Source: Bigelowiella natans CCMP2755
Taxonomy: Eukaryota > Cercozoa > Chlorarachniophyceae
Reading direction: 5' to 3'
DNA length: 64,000 bases
NCBI GenBank assembly: GCA_000320545.1
Contig: ADNK01000512.1
Span: 51,001 to 115,000, forward strand
Shown in pieces: positions 1 through 12,053 of this stretch; position 1 is the first letter of the stretch; the number at the start of each line of letters is the position of its first letter. The notes under the pieces are model-generated. The model had not been told where the DNA came from. It saw nothing but the letters and a program-made list of their open reading frames with translations, and made no database searches. A program made the position numbers and the translations under genes.

Positions 1-6
1 TGGGTA

Positions 7-56
7 ACCAACTTTCAGGTTTTCCAGATACCCACCAACTTTCAGGTTTTCCAGAT
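7..56. repeat. 23-bp direct repeat, two copies, at the window edge
   Basis: The same 23 bases occur at 7-29 and 34-56, a 27-bp period, just beyond the 3' end of the chitinase gene. Only two copies are visible and the array may continue outside the window. No function is evident; it may be the end of a minisatellite. Confidence 0.7.
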
Positions 57-97
57 TCTAACTCCTTAGAATCCGAGCAGACTAGCATCGCAACCTC

Positions 98-2296
98 TCA
101 AGAGCAGCGTTTGGTGCAGTCTGCAACGCATGCTTTGTAGGCTGCAAGCGGCGTGGCTGGGCAAGCTGACATACATGCCTCGAGCGAACCACCAGGACAG
201 CCCGACGGCGCGGGGCCGGGCGCAGGACCCACCGCCTCGGCAATCTGATTCGTGAGTTCGTATGTGAAAGTGCCACTTGAGAAGTCTATCGTGTCCATCG
301 ACGTGTCAAATACGAAGACGCCGGCAAGCGCCTTAGATTTAGCGTAATCAGTGATCGCTGCAATCGACTTCTGGTCGTTGTACGACACCCAAGTGCCAGC
401 CTCGGTATATGCATCGCCACCTGGCGAGGGAAAGTACGCGACATCCGACGCAGTGGCCGAGTCGTGATAGTACGAGCCGCCCGCCGCGCGGAGTTCATTG
501 TACATCATTGTACCACACAACCCGCTGCCCTTACCAGGCTTTGCACCGAATGTCTTCTGAAATGGCCCGCAGCACTTGCCTTGCACCGTGCCATTTGCTC
601 CAAATCCCATCCAATCGGTCATGCCAGGTTGAAACCATGTGTGACCGTAGTATGGGATGCCGAGCATGATCTTCGAGGCTGGGACGCCGGCAGCCAAGTA
701 GCCCTCGATCGTGTCGGCAATCGAGATTTGGAGCGCTGGCTGCGGTGGGGCGTGTAGCGGCGCGTTTGGGCTCATCATTGAGCCATCTGGCACATCGGAG
801 ACAGTGTAATCATACGTCATCACGTGCCAGTGGTCAATAAACGGCGTCACCCCTGGCAAATTCATCTTGGCCCAGTTTTCGGGTGATGCCTGCGAAGCAA
901 TCGAGATGTATGTCGCGGGGAGTGCGGCGCGCAACTCCTTGGAGAGCGCAGCTAGATTTTCCGTATCCTGTGGACAGGATCCACCCTTGTCATCGACGGA
1001 TCGGAATTGCGTGCAAGATATCTTCACCGGGTCGCTACGCGCCGGAGAGCATGGGTACTCCCAATCCAGGTCGATGCCGTCTAGGTTGTTCGCGGCGAGG
1101 AAGGCTTGTGCTGAGGCAATGAACTTGGCGCGAGAGTCGCTCGTAGCAGCCATTGTCGAAAAGTATTCAGAGGGGAAGTTCCATCCACCGATGGAAGCGA
1201 TTACCTTTAGCCCCGGGTTCGCGCTCTTGTATGCTGTGATCGTTTGCATGAACTGTGGGTCCTTAGCCTCCACACTCATCAACTGGAACTCGGTAGCGTC
1301 CGTGCATTGTCCGTACGGCGCTACCGCCCAGTAAGGCATCGGATTGGTGCCAGCGGGTGGGCAGAAGTAGATGAATCCGTAGTAGAAGGCGTCAACCTTT
1401 CCAGCGATCGGTGCGAGATCCTCGGGTGTGTGCGTGTACGGCTTGGTGTGGTATTGGGCCCAGTTGGCAAAGTAAGCCCCAAATGTCATCGAACTATTGG
1501 CCGCGGTGCGGTCCGCAGCGGTCCTAGTGTGTACTGCCCTCGCGTTGTGCGGCGCATTCTGCTTCCATTGAATGAATCCCGCAGTCGGGATACTTGCGGC
1601 CGCGAAATACGACTTGACTGCAGAGTATTGCGAGGCGTCCACGATGGATGGGGCAATTATCGGCTTGGCCTCTCTATAAAGATCCCACGTGCAGCCAGCG
1701 GCAGCGCATGCAGCGGTCGGATCAAATTGGGGCGCGCTCTCTGATCCTGAGGAGTAGAGCTGCGGTGAGAGCACGTCAATATTGGAGTCCTTTGCCCACG
1801 CTCGGACCAGTTCAACTGCGGTAGTGGGCTTATCAGTTTGATAAGGAGCCGAATGACTCGTGGTCACGGTAACAAACAGCCCGAGCTTCTTGGCTGCTGC
1901 AAAGGCATACTGAAACGCAGCCACCATCGTGTCGCTGCTCCCGCTCACCTGCTCGACGTCAAACACAACCCCAGAATAATTGGCCTTGACAACAAGAGGG
2001 AGATCAGAGACGATTTTCGTGAGGATGGATTCGTCGAATGTCCCAGCAGAGTTTCCACCGCCAAGCGATAGATGACGCCGGCCGCGCAAAGATGGACAAC
2101 ACCATGCCGCTCCGGGAGTATATCCATCAAGCGCCTTTTGAACATCGACCAGCCCAGTGAACGCCACGCCATCTGTAGCTTCCTCGATTACGGATCCAGA
2201 ACCCCAGTTCCAAGAATAATATCCGATCATGTTACAGCTGCCCAGGGGCAGGCCGACGGCGAGTAAGAGAAGGGCCATCATTCCAGGCATGTGCAT
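98..2296 (-). CDS. Secreted two-domain GH18 (chitinase-like) protein, 732 aa, intronless
   Basis: Glycoside hydrolase family 18 cleaves beta-1,4-linked N-acetylglucosamine polymers such as chitin. Residues 1-20 are a hydrophobic signal peptide, so the product should be secreted. Domain 1 (about 21-245) has the SLGGG strand and a FDVE motif at 112-115. Domain 2 (about 270-665) is more canonical, with ASIGGW near 367 and the full DGIDLDWE catalytic motif at 406-413, then MTYDY near 493. A Cys-rich tail (700-732) follows a Pro-Ala linker and could bind carbohydrate or form a disulfide knot. Domain 1 keeps the last Asp and catalytic Glu of DxxDxDxE but has Ser and Val at the first two Asp positions, so its activity is doubtful. 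This is the only clearly intronless large gene here. In-frame Met codons at residues 1, 3, 6 and 7 are all possible starts. Family assignment is firm; substrate is inferred. Confidence 0.9.
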   Translation of the reverse strand: MHMPGMMALLLLAVGLPLGSCNMIGYYSWNWGSGSVIEEATDGVAFTGLVDVQKALDGYTPGAAWCCPSLRGRRHLSLGGGNSAGTFDESILTKIVSDLPLVVKANYSGVVFDVEQVSGSSDTMVAAFQYAFAAAKKLGLFVTVTTSHSAPYQTDKPTTAVELVRAWAKDSNIDVLSPQLYSSGSESAPQFDPTAACAAAGCTWDLYREAKPIIAPSIVDASQYSAVKSYFAAASIPTAGFIQWKQNAPHNARAVHTRTAADRTAANSSMTFGAYFANWAQYHTKPYTHTPEDLAPIAGKVDAFYYGFIYFCPPAGTNPMPYWAVAPYGQCTDATEFQLMSVEAKDPQFMQTITAYKSANPGLKVIASIGGWNFPSEYFSTMAATSDSRAKFIASAQAFLAANNLDGIDLDWEYPCSPARSDPVKISCTQFRSVDDKGGSCPQDTENLAALSKELRAALPATYISIASQASPENWAKMNLPGVTPFIDHWHVMTYDYTVSDVPDGSMMSPNAPLHAPPQPALQISIADTIEGYLAAGVPASKIMLGIPYYGHTWFQPGMTDWMGFGANGTVQGKCCGPFQKTFGAKPGKGSGLCGTMMYNELRAAGGSYYHDSATASDVAYFPSPGGDAYTEAGTWVSYNDQKSIAAITDYAKSKALAGVFVFDTSMDTIDFSSGTFTYELTNQIAEAVGPAPGPAPSGCPGGSLEACMSACPATPLAAYKACVADCTKRCS

Positions 2297-2870
2297 GGGA
2301 TGACTAGATCTAATAATGAGGCTGTTACTATTTTTGCGTCAGTTATGATTTTAGAGATTAGGGCGCATTGCACGTTGATTGGGCATTCTTATACTGCGTC
2401 AAGGTCCTTCTGGGATAAAATGTGAAGCGGATTTATTGATTAGCGTCAACACTGCGGGTATGTCGCAGAGTTGAAATCTGGAGAAAGACAACTGTTCTCT
2501 TCGCTGCTTTCTCCCATGAGAGGTACGATAATAGATCGATGTTTTATTGTCCAAATGCAACCTTAATGGTGCGGGGTGCGAGAGCTGTGTAAAAGCTTTC
2601 ACAGCAGGGCATGATTACGATATATTTGGGTTAAATTTTATCCTAGACTGACTAAAAGGCTGGACGAACTGAACGCCAGGCCCTCTTCAAAACCCACCTC
2701 GGGAGGAAAGAAGAAAACAGAGGAGGAGGAGAAAAGGAGGGGCACAAGTATTCACCAGAGACATACAAGATTAGCGCCCGAGGGGGCCAGAAAGCAGAAA
2801 TAGCTGTTGGGGTAGAAGTGAACGGACCTTGGAACCGCACGGAAGGCTGGCCGAAGCGATTTGAGTAGCC
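2297..2870. other. Divergent spacer between chitinase and NAA50 genes
   Basis: This 574-bp gap separates two genes read away from each other and probably holds both promoters. It contains short open frames only, with no homology I recognise. A purine-rich stretch lies near 2700-2740. Confidence 0.5.
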
Positions 2871-3997
2871 ATGGTGGATGCGACAGATGCGATCAAGTTT
2901 GATCTGTTGTCCCTAGATACAACAAACCTTGAGTCCTTGAAGCATTTAAACGCGACCATATTCCCGATTAAATATCCTCCAAAATTCTATAAGGAGATCA
3001 TGAAACCTCTGAACAAAGCGTTTTCAAAATTAGGTATTGAAAGAGAGATTGAGTAGGTATAATGTTAATACGACAACTGAACAGATTGCCAACACACCCT
3101 TCAGCATTTATCAAAAATGAGCTCATAGGGGCAATATGCTGCGAAGTCGTCCTAGAGGTGAGCTTAAATTATGTGTGCGCAGTTTGCGTGTAGGTGCCAT
3201 AGTTTCCTTCTTCCACTCCAGCAATTTTCCGTGTTTCTCAGAAAAAGGACCCGGCTCGAAAAAGATTATGCATATCTACAATTGGGGTCAAAGCAGAATA
3301 TCAATGCCGGAGTGTCGGTAGCAAGTTGCTCAAATCGTGCATTTTGGCTGCAAAGGTGGATAAGTCTTTGCAGGATGTCTTTCTACATGTCCAGGTCTGT
3401 CAGTCCCACTCTCTTAGGGTTGTCATGGTGATAGTGTAGCTGGTGTTGGTAGCACTTCTTTGATTATGAACTGAGAGCTCAGTATACAACTTGGGGGGGT
3501 ATTGCTGTATTGATAATATGTTCCTAATAAATGTATCTCAAGCGACTTGTATCCTCCTCCTCCTCCTCCCACTCATCCCCCGAGTCCAGACAGACAATCA
3601 CGATGCAATTAAGTTCTACGGGCGTTTTGGATTTGAGAACAGGCGTGAAGTGAAAAACTACTACCGGAGGATGCAACATATCCCAGGGGTCCCGCGGTCA
3701 AAACATTGCTTCGAGATGGTGCTCAAGATCCCTAGAGGAGAAAAAAGAAAAAGGGGAGGAGATGGCACCCCGACCTTCGACGACAAGAAAATGATGATGA
3801 ACCAGAAAGAGGACGAGGAAGAGAAAAACTTTGTAGTTATTGACACATGCGACCTGATCGGAGACTACGATACGGTCCCAGAGGTAGTTCTCGGGAAAAA
3901 ATGTGCTGCAAACACATTCGGAATGGCGAGAAAAAATGGTGAGAATGATAGTAATATGGACGATCTAGACAACATTGAAGCGCCGCAATCAACATAG
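2871..3997 (+). CDS. NAA50: NAA50-like N-alpha-acetyltransferase, 258 aa, 4 exons
   Basis: NAA50 transfers acetyl from acetyl-CoA to protein N-termini, mainly Met starts, and docks on the NatA complex. Exons are 2871-3033, 3105-3157, 3242-3394 and 3590-3997; phases agree at every joint. The protein begins MVDATDAIKF, then ATIFPIKYPPKFYKE near residue 29, which matches the substrate-binding loop of NAA50 (IFPVSYNDKFYK in human). Exon 2 gives FIKNELIGAICCEV, exon 3 the strand KRLCISTIGVKAEYQ and HVQ, and exon 4 starts at the DAIKFYGRFGFE acetyl-CoA helix. The usual Q/RxxGxG/A pyrophosphate loop reads QCRSVG, with Ser in place of the first Gly. After the GNAT fold there is a Lys- and Asp/Glu-rich tail of about 100 residues that the short metazoan protein lacks. 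Family identity is strong; NatA association is inferred. Confidence 0.88.
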
Positions 3998-4717
3998 AGA
4001 AAATGAATTGCACAGGTATCATGTACTCTGATAAGCCAATGAGCTGTCATTATTATTATCACAGCTTATAGCTGCCAACAAAAGCCATTCTCTAGCTCTT
4101 CTTCCGACTATATGTTATGAATTGTAGTTGAATGTGTGCAAGTACTCGACAATCGATGATGATGCTCATCATGCTAGCATGTATGAATGGTTGGAAATTA
4201 TTATGTGATTCGTTTGCATAAATTATTGCGCTAAAATTCAAATCTCGCATGCATATTGCTATTCGCAAACATAAGTAAACATTTTGTATACATCTATCCA
4301 TCTAGCCATGCTAGCATGTATAGCGTTGTAAATCTGCCTTGCATGCACTGTGCCATTACGGATTTTAACACATTGCACGCAGGGCTGTTTCGTGTGCATG
4401 AGCGATTTGCTAGTTTGCAGCATATCGCTCCGTCCATACTCATATCGCTGCTACATGTCTAAACGTTGCGTTGGCGCGTGAAATGGTTTAGGAGAATGTA
4501 ACGTAGCCTGAGGATAACCAACAACATATCTAGATATGCGTTCATGGTAGTCTAAGTCGAGGATATCGTGACATATCGGGCCAATATCGAACCTCTCCAC
4601 ACGTCGTCTGTGATAAAGGAAACTTTGAAGCAGGAAAAAAAGCCTTGGAATTCGACTCTACTTCACGTGTGTTTGTATGAATGTAAACTATGCAGCATTG
4701 TCCAAAAAAGAAAATGC
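3998..4717. other. Convergent spacer with two copies of a 12-bp palindrome
   Basis: No gene is seen between the 3' ends of the NAA50 and LTA4H-like genes. The perfect palindrome CATGCTAGCATG occurs at 4170-4181 and 4307-4318; the same 12-mer occurs twice in the spacer near 29.8-29.9 kb. Confidence 0.6.
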
Positions 4718-5378
4718 TCATGAAGATAGCTTCAAATCCTTGGCGATCATCTTGGCCGCAATTGAGTGGTAAATATCCTTATTAGCCTTAAACGTTTCCA
4801 ATGCCTTCTCTTTCCCCTGATGACAATCATGCAAAGAAGAGTTTAATGAAGAAATATTTTCTCTTAACGATCAAGAAGATGCATCTGTTGACTGTGAATG
4901 AAAGAGGATTTAAGTTCCGTAGCAGTCTGTACCTCTGGGGATGCAAAAAGTAGGCGATAAAGCGGTCGGACGAACTTCATCCTACACAACAAGAACGTTT
5001 GTTATGAGTATAAGAGTTGGACGGCAGAATGAAGCTGCACACCTTCCCTGAGAGAGGACAAATTTGATTGCATCTGGGAATACAGACTCAAGCCCAGAAC
5101 GAATGCCAAGCTTATACCTAACCAAATAACGATGATGACGATGATGACGGTGATGATAGGCGATGATGATGAGTTCTGACGAAATTGAATGTCGAGTCTC
5201 ATGTCATCAATTAGACTAAATGGGATAGTCACCACCATACATAGAAGGAGGGAGGTTGTAGTGGGTGGATAATGATGATCATGAATGGCATACCATCGGA
5301 AGAGTATCTCACTGTTGCGTGACTTGGAGAAACCACACTTCTTGTCCAAACCACTCAGCAGCTCTGAAAAAATTCACG

Positions 5379-5412
<34 letters not shown>

Positions 5413-6129
5413 AGGAGGAGGAGGAGGAATTAGTGCTTCTGTTGCCACAGCAGCTGCGCAAACATATCGTTCACTCTTTCTCACCCTGAAACTTAGCCTT
5501 CTCCTTCTGTTCGCCTCCCTTCTCTGCAGCTTTAAAATCTTCCATCTGAGAAAATGGAGAGGGGAAAGAAGAGTGAGAAAGATGGCTGTTCTTTTGTAAG
5601 ATATTCAATGTGAAGGGGGTCCACTGAACAATGATCATCATTCTCAAACAGGATTGTAAGATAGGAACTTGAAATTTTGTCCCCCGATTGATGGTTGGAA
5701 TATTGTTACTACTACTTTTATTTGCGACAATAACAACAGGGATAATGAAGTATTAGGCTGCTCAACTCGCATAACCTGAATATCCTCCAATTTATCGAGG
5801 AAAATGACGGTTTGGGCGGTTGACCAGCCCTTCACAACAGAGCCCTCCACGATCACGCCTGCACAATACGTAAAGGAGTGAGGAAGGAGAACTTATAGCT
5901 GTAGCAGCAGTTAATGGTCAAGTCGCGAGAGGGGAAAGCAAGACATCACAAAGGAATATGCTCTTCTCTGCTTATCATCATCTTATCGGCTTGTGTCTTA
6001 AGTCCTCACTCATTAGGTCCTCCTCCTCCTCCTTCCCAGTCTACCTTCTTTGCATTTTGATGCCGCTTCTACGCACTCGTCCATGAGAGAGGTGTCGAAC
6101 TTGTTGGCCTTTTAGGTTTTCCAGGGTGA

Positions 6130-6173
<44 letters not shown>

Positions 6174-7093
6174 AATGAGACAGGGGAGAAGAAAGACACG
6201 ACGAGGATAGACGATTCAAAGCTGGCAGTAGTGAGAGTGTCGATTGGGAGGATTGTGTGGTCACGATTTCTCTACTGTTGACATCGTCGATGTTGTTTTA
6301 TCTTAGAAATAAATATGTTGTTTCCGGTAGGTTGGTAGTGTTGTCGCAGTGGACGAAGTTGGGAGATGATGATGTAATGATGATGATGATGATGATGATG
6401 GATATAATGATGATGACAATGACGCAGACGATTGAGTAAAACCTTGTACGGCATTCCCGTCGTATACCACCACTTTTCCCATTCGATACCTCCAAGAACC
6501 TGTGTATACCCCCCCCCCCCATCACGGGAACAACGAATAACACATCAGCAGCAGCAGCTACAAATACCAATACTGCCCGGGGCCATAGCACTCAAGGGCG
6601 TGTGTGTGTGTGTGTGTGGGTCGCATGTATGCAGAAGAAATGACTCCGTTCCAAATCCATTGTATTAGAATCATTTCGAAACTTCCTAAAGTGGTGTGAC
6701 GCTGGCCCACTCTCCCCCAACCAGCTCCCCATCTCCACCTTGTCGTCGACTTTTCCCTTCAGGTAGGAGAGAAAGAAATCGCGAAACTTCTCAGCGGTCA
6801 CAACATCGTTTCTGGTTGTGGGGATGACAATGATGACGATGGAAAGTGATGATGATGGTGATGATGTTTGCGGTTTTTTTTTTTGCCGATAGGTTTTATG
6901 GAGAGTGTCTACATCACAAAAGCATGCCCTAACTGACACTTCCTCTCGAAGGAAGAGGCAGGGGAGAGGGAGAAGAGGGAGGAAGAAGATGTAACTTACT
7001 TAAATGTCGAACAGTACTCCTTGAGTAGCGGATTCATCACTTTCTCACCGCCAATCTACCCGTAGACCATCATCATCAACATCATCATCATTT

Positions 7094-7128
<35 letters not shown>

Positions 7129-7378
7129 TATGACTTGATCATAATTCTGCTGTCAGACTACTGCCACTACTACCACCACTACTGCTACTACTACTACTAC
7201 CAGGTTCTCAAGGTAAATGAGGAAGTTCAACCCCTTCTCGTACGGCACGCTCGAAAACGCATCATCAGGATCCACGTCTTAAATAAACAAAGAGAAGAAA
7301 AGAGGAAAAAAGCGTTCAACTTGTCGATTCACAGATTCCGTCATGAACCTCCCCAATATATATCTCTCTCTGTGTCTC

Positions 7379-7423
<45 letters not shown>

Positions 7424-7547
7424 TTTGAGCTCAGGTCTCATCTTGGTGTAGTTGTGGTCCTCTCCGAATAAGCTGATCGATCCCTGAAAAGAGCGAATAG
7501 GTCATCCACGTGAATGAATGGCCTCACTTCTCAGATATTAATATGTG

Positions 7548-7587
<40 letters not shown>

Positions 7588-7687
7588 TAAATGATCAACA
7601 CGGTCGCGCACACACAACACTTATAGAGTACCACACACAAGGTAAGGCATCATCACATCACGCAGAAGCAGCGGCATGTCACATGAC

Positions 7688-7718
<31 letters not shown>

Positions 7719-8331
7719 AACAACAATACCCTGAGTGCCTTCAAGCCTATGTTCGCGTACAGATCAAAGTACTTATCGCCGAAAAGAGCCTTGATGATTT
7801 TGAGCTCCAGTATGCGGCAGAAGCCCTCGTTCATCCAGAAATCGACCCAGCTCTTGCACGTCACAAGGTTCCCCATCCAGGAGTGGGAGATCTCGTGGAT
7901 CACCACGGTCGCCAGCGACTAGACGTTGAGGAGGAGGAGGAGGAGGAGGAAAGAAGGATGGTGGAGGCAATGACGGTTGTCAGTGATGATTATGATGATG
8001 GTCATGGAAGGAGTGATAAAAGAGAGAGAGAAAATAGCAGCAGACTCCTCCACCACCCCTTCTACTGTCCTCTTCATCATCATTATCATTATCATCATCA
8101 TCTTACACTCCTCCTCGGACCTTATCCCCCGCAAGTAGAGTAGGGGTGACGAAGGTAAGGCATGGATTTTCCATGCCGCCGTAAGGGAAGGAGGGGGGGA
8201 GGAGGAGGATGTCATAACGCCCCCACACATAAGGTCCTGCGATAGATTCAGCAGTGGCGAGATACTTCTCCGTGTCTTCAAACTCTGCCACACCGGCGTC
8301 CACCATCTCAGGTTCTGACCACACTGTACAG

Positions 8332-8411
<80 letters not shown>

Positions 8412-9814
8412 GGCAACTTTCAATCACAACAATGAAAATCCTTGAAAATAAATATGCTGATCTCTTTTTGATCAATTCTCGTGCGTGCTTGTGAATACCT
8501 GACGATCTTGGCCCTATCTTTCGCTCCTCCAGGCACCCAACCACCAACGCAACAAGATACGACGGCGTAGGTACAGGCTAAATCATCATAATCATCATCA
8601 TCATCATCATCATCATATACATCTCGCAAGTATAAGTTCCCCCTCTCCTCTTCTCTCTTGTGTAGGTGAGCATTTGTCGAACAACTCTTCTCTCTCCTGT
8701 GTGGGTGTATGCTTTTGTAACGTAAAGAAAGAGCAAGGAAGAGGAAAGCTGATTAGCCATACTTGCGAAAATCGGTAGACAACGGAGTCTTCTTTCTTCT
8801 CTCCAGTCCCTTTGGCAGCGACGGCGGACATCAATGCAACAAGGGGCGAGGGGACTGCAATAGTCGCGGTGTACGTGCTCCTGATGAGTGATGATAATGT
8901 GGATCGCGATAAGTGGATGTGGTGCTGGCTACTGCATATTTTTGATCTCTCTCACTTCACTCCTGGAGAATCTTGGCATGGGAACATGGAGCGAGCGTGG
9001 ATGGCCTACATGATGTAGGATCATTATTCACGTTGGGGAAATTTAGGATATTATAAGTAGATATCATTGGTGATTCATCATATCATCTCCTTTCAAAATA
9101 GTGATAGTTCATGAAACAAGGACGCTGTTTTGGCCATGTTGCAAGGAAGACCATTGTCTTCAATCTATAGATTCCACGTCTCAACTACAGAATTGATGTA
9201 TAAATGCCGCCGGCTACGATGGCAACGAAGGTGTACCTGGCACTGAGTAAAGAGATAGGGATGCTTCTTGCCTGCTGTGTTCGCAGGAGGCAACCACTGG
9301 ACCGGGGAGAGGGACAGGGGGAACAGAAATTATATCATTTTTTTTTGGTCTTTAAATTACTTTAATTTTGACTTTATTATTTTCACACACATTTTCTCTT
9401 GTACCTGGATTGCTGACGACTGAGGGGAGGTCGAGTAGTAAATCCGAATATCTTTTGTTTCACCCTCCTTCACGGCCTCACCAAACTTGACTTCCAATCT
9501 ACGAGCAGCCCAAGCCAAAGTAGTGAGTCGTCTTTCTTTCCTTCCCTATCTTATTCCCTCCCCCTCTCTATTTGCTTCACATATCACCGCTACCCCCCCC
9601 CAATCTGCTTCGAACGATACCCCTCTCTCTTCATGGTGCGAATGTAAGTAATACTTTGAGCCGAAAACTGGATGAGGCTTGTCCATGGAATGCTCAATCT
9701 TATTGCCCTTTAAGTCTTCAACCTGTTTTACCATTTAGACAAATATCTTGATAATGGTGCAGATAATGATGATGATTATCGGAGAGAGCACACACACATA
9801 CATGTACACACCAC

Positions 9815-9871
<57 letters not shown>

Positions 9872-10372
9872 GGGGGAGGGGGGGGTGTTGAGAGAACTTG
9901 TCTCCTCCAACAATCGATTTAGTACACGAAATTGTGAAGACTTAAGTTTGAGATAAAAGATCTCGCTTAGTAGCTTCTCGACGAATTTTCTCTCACTCTT
10001 TCATTTTCGTAACCTTTGAGATGGTCAAGTCTCGGGTATCCAACACCAAAGACGTACTTTCCTTGAGCGCTTTTGCTTTCACATCAATGTGGCCCTGTTC
10101 GACACGAATAGCAAAAGAACGGATAGAGAAGTGGGTAGGAGCAATGAAGCATATTCATGGAGTTCCAACTATTGGCTTATCTCTGAAATCATTCCCTTGT
10201 AAGAGGTTTTCAATTTATCAACACGTCAACGTCTACTAATAATGATGCTTGTGGCGTGTATTTGTCCCCCCCTTACCTTCAGAGTCTTCTCTTTGAAGTT
10301 GACAGAGAGATCGAGATGGAACGACGTGATTTTCACGTTGTCCAGATTCGCAAACGATGCAGGGTCGCTCAT
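4718..10372 (-). CDS. LTA4H: Leukotriene A4 hydrolase-like M1 aminopeptidase, about 599 aa, 21 exons
   Basis: M1 zinc aminopeptidases of this group cleave N-terminal residues, and animal members also hydrolyse the epoxide LTA4. The ATG is at 10372 and the TGA at 4718. Exon starts (descending) are 10372, 10094, 9722, 9498, 9296, 9005, 8880, 8577, 8323, 7918, 7483, 7277, 7055, 6811, 6499, 6108, 5858, 5361, 5117, 4981 and 4816; the lengths sum to 1800 nt with consistent phase. Exon 9 encodes [12 protein letters not shown], the substrate-binding GxMEN motif. Exon 10 encodes HEISHSW and, 18 residues on, NEG, which together are the zinc site. Exon 12 gives SSVPYEKG, exon 15 a Trp-rich segment ending TTGMPYK, and exon 20 RMKFVRPL, which carries the Arg and Lys that bind the substrate carboxylate in human LTA4H. 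The residue equivalent to human Tyr378 is Phe. No signal peptide, so probably cytosolic. The exon 17/18 joint is the least certain. Confidence 0.88.
7383..7422. repeat. (GA)n tract fused to the 5' splice site of LTA4H exon 11
   Basis: On the minus strand exon 11 ends at 7423 and the intron begins GTGAGAGAGAGA, running straight into a GA dinucleotide repeat of about 18 units. Confidence 0.75.
8331..8408. repeat. Compound CA/TA/GA microsatellite in an LTA4H intron
   Basis: Successive (CA)n, (TA)n and (GA)n blocks abut. The block lies just outside the 3' splice site of exon 9 (8323). Confidence 0.85.
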
Positions 10373-11806
10373 TCTAGCTCTTCGATGATGAAAATGCTGG
10401 TGTTTCTTTAATGTGGTAAAACTTTCGTCGACAGTACCAGCAGAAGAAGCAATAGCCTGGAAGAGGAAGGGGTACAATGTGGGACTACAACACAAACTTC
10501 GAGGATGTTCAAAGGTTAAACGAAAATCTGAATGGGGGATAGCTCATAGAAAAATGACGCAGCTCTATTTCATCTGTTGAAAAGGAGCTCGAGTAAAATC
10601 TTCCTGAGCACATATCTAGAGATTCCGTTCGGAGGCAAGAATCTAATTTCGTGGCGTCATCATCATTCTCCGCTCCCCATTCTCTTTATGATGTGTTGCA
10701 CTATGAACTGAGAAATCTGACGGTGGAAGTAATCTACGGCATGCGGAACTCACCAGACAGAGAGTTATAAGTCGGAGGAGGAAGGGGGGCAGTAGGGTCG
10801 TAATGCTTCCGCGATTCGACGAGGCGAATTTTGGCTTTCGATGCCTTACCAGGATAAAAACAAAGTTTTTCGTTGTCGTTCCGACAAATCGGCATTTGCT
10901 TTCTGCAATAATTCTCGAATATTTACTTTTACTTTGAGCGGCAGAAGAATCCATGCGTTCCAGCGCCTACGACCTACACCATACCGCAAAACCCAATGTC
11001 GGTACCAGCCTCGATTCCAGGAGAGCATGCTGGTCCTTTTTCCCAGCCGGAAACATCCATGAATTTATTTCTTCTTCCTTCTCGTCTTATCCACGGTACC
11101 CTCCACAAGAAGTACGAGCATAGAACATGATTTAGTCTCGAATTACTACGAGATCTATCTAATTGCGATGGAGGACAGAAACGACTCTCCGCTCCCTCCG
11201 AGCGAACGAACGAACGAACAAACGAACACGAGACTGCTCGCTGATCCGGCACTGGAAGGATGGACCTATCTCCAGAGGTGGATATAAAGCTTCACCGGGC
11301 CAATTATGCACCAACCAAAGACTTTACCATGAGAGCGTGTCAGCAGGGGCAGCAGCGTTCTTGTGATTCCTCGTTCCTTCTGCCATGTTCGCCAGCAGCT
11401 CGCTGGTTAATAGGAATAAAGGGACAGAATGCTCTTAACTTTGGAGTAACAATTAAAACCCTACTATGTTCAGAGCGGATATCTCGTGCCAGGAGAAGCC
11501 GAGCGATCAACTCGATGTCTAGGGTGTAGGCAGTTCTCGGCGCTCGTGGGCAAAAATTGTGAGTAGTACTGCTGTTGGGCAAAACTCATTCCATGCATGA
11601 TGGATCGCTTTACTCATCCTACAAAGTCCACCAAACAGTCCTCCTCTTATTTTAACGAATAGGTTACTCATCAAGTATCTCTCTCTTTCTCTCTCCCCTT
11701 CCTCTTCTCAATTGTTTCTAAATAGTTCGCCTCAAGAGACGTAGTTGGTGCCAAACATTAGCTGAGGTAGCCATTACAACACACTAAAATCCATAATAGG
11801 GGGAAA
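10373..11806. other. 1.4-kb divergent spacer with a possible small unresolved minus-strand gene
   Basis: This lies between the starts of the LTA4H-like and ABCA genes and should hold both promoters. On the minus strand, pieces with good splice borders occur between about 11061 and 10643. One begins MDVSGWEKGPACSPGI (ATG near 11061, donor GTATGG). Another is bounded by ATTATTGCAG and GTAAGG. The last ends at TGA or TAG near 10643-10670, depending on frame. Two different exon chains are possible and neither product is recognisable, so I do not claim a gene. Region 11160-11580 has overlapping open frames on both strands with no support. Confidence 0.25.
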
Positions 11807-12003
11807 ATGTTAAAACAACGAGTGCTAGCATTGCGACAACATCTTGTTAGACTGATGATGTTTAAATGGTTGATTGTGAAGCTCATAAGCCCCGTGGCGA
11901 TCGCTGGACTATTTGTCCTTGGTTTTTCGCTTTCCTCGGTAGTACTGACCTAACTACTTTTACTGACTTATTCTATATTTCATGTAATGAATGACCACCT
12001 CTA

Positions 12004-12053
<50 letters not shown>

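Noticed and set aside
6257-6454. Poly-Met and poly-His ORFs on both strands
   Set aside because: They are translations of a CAT/ATG microsatellite within an LTA4H intron.
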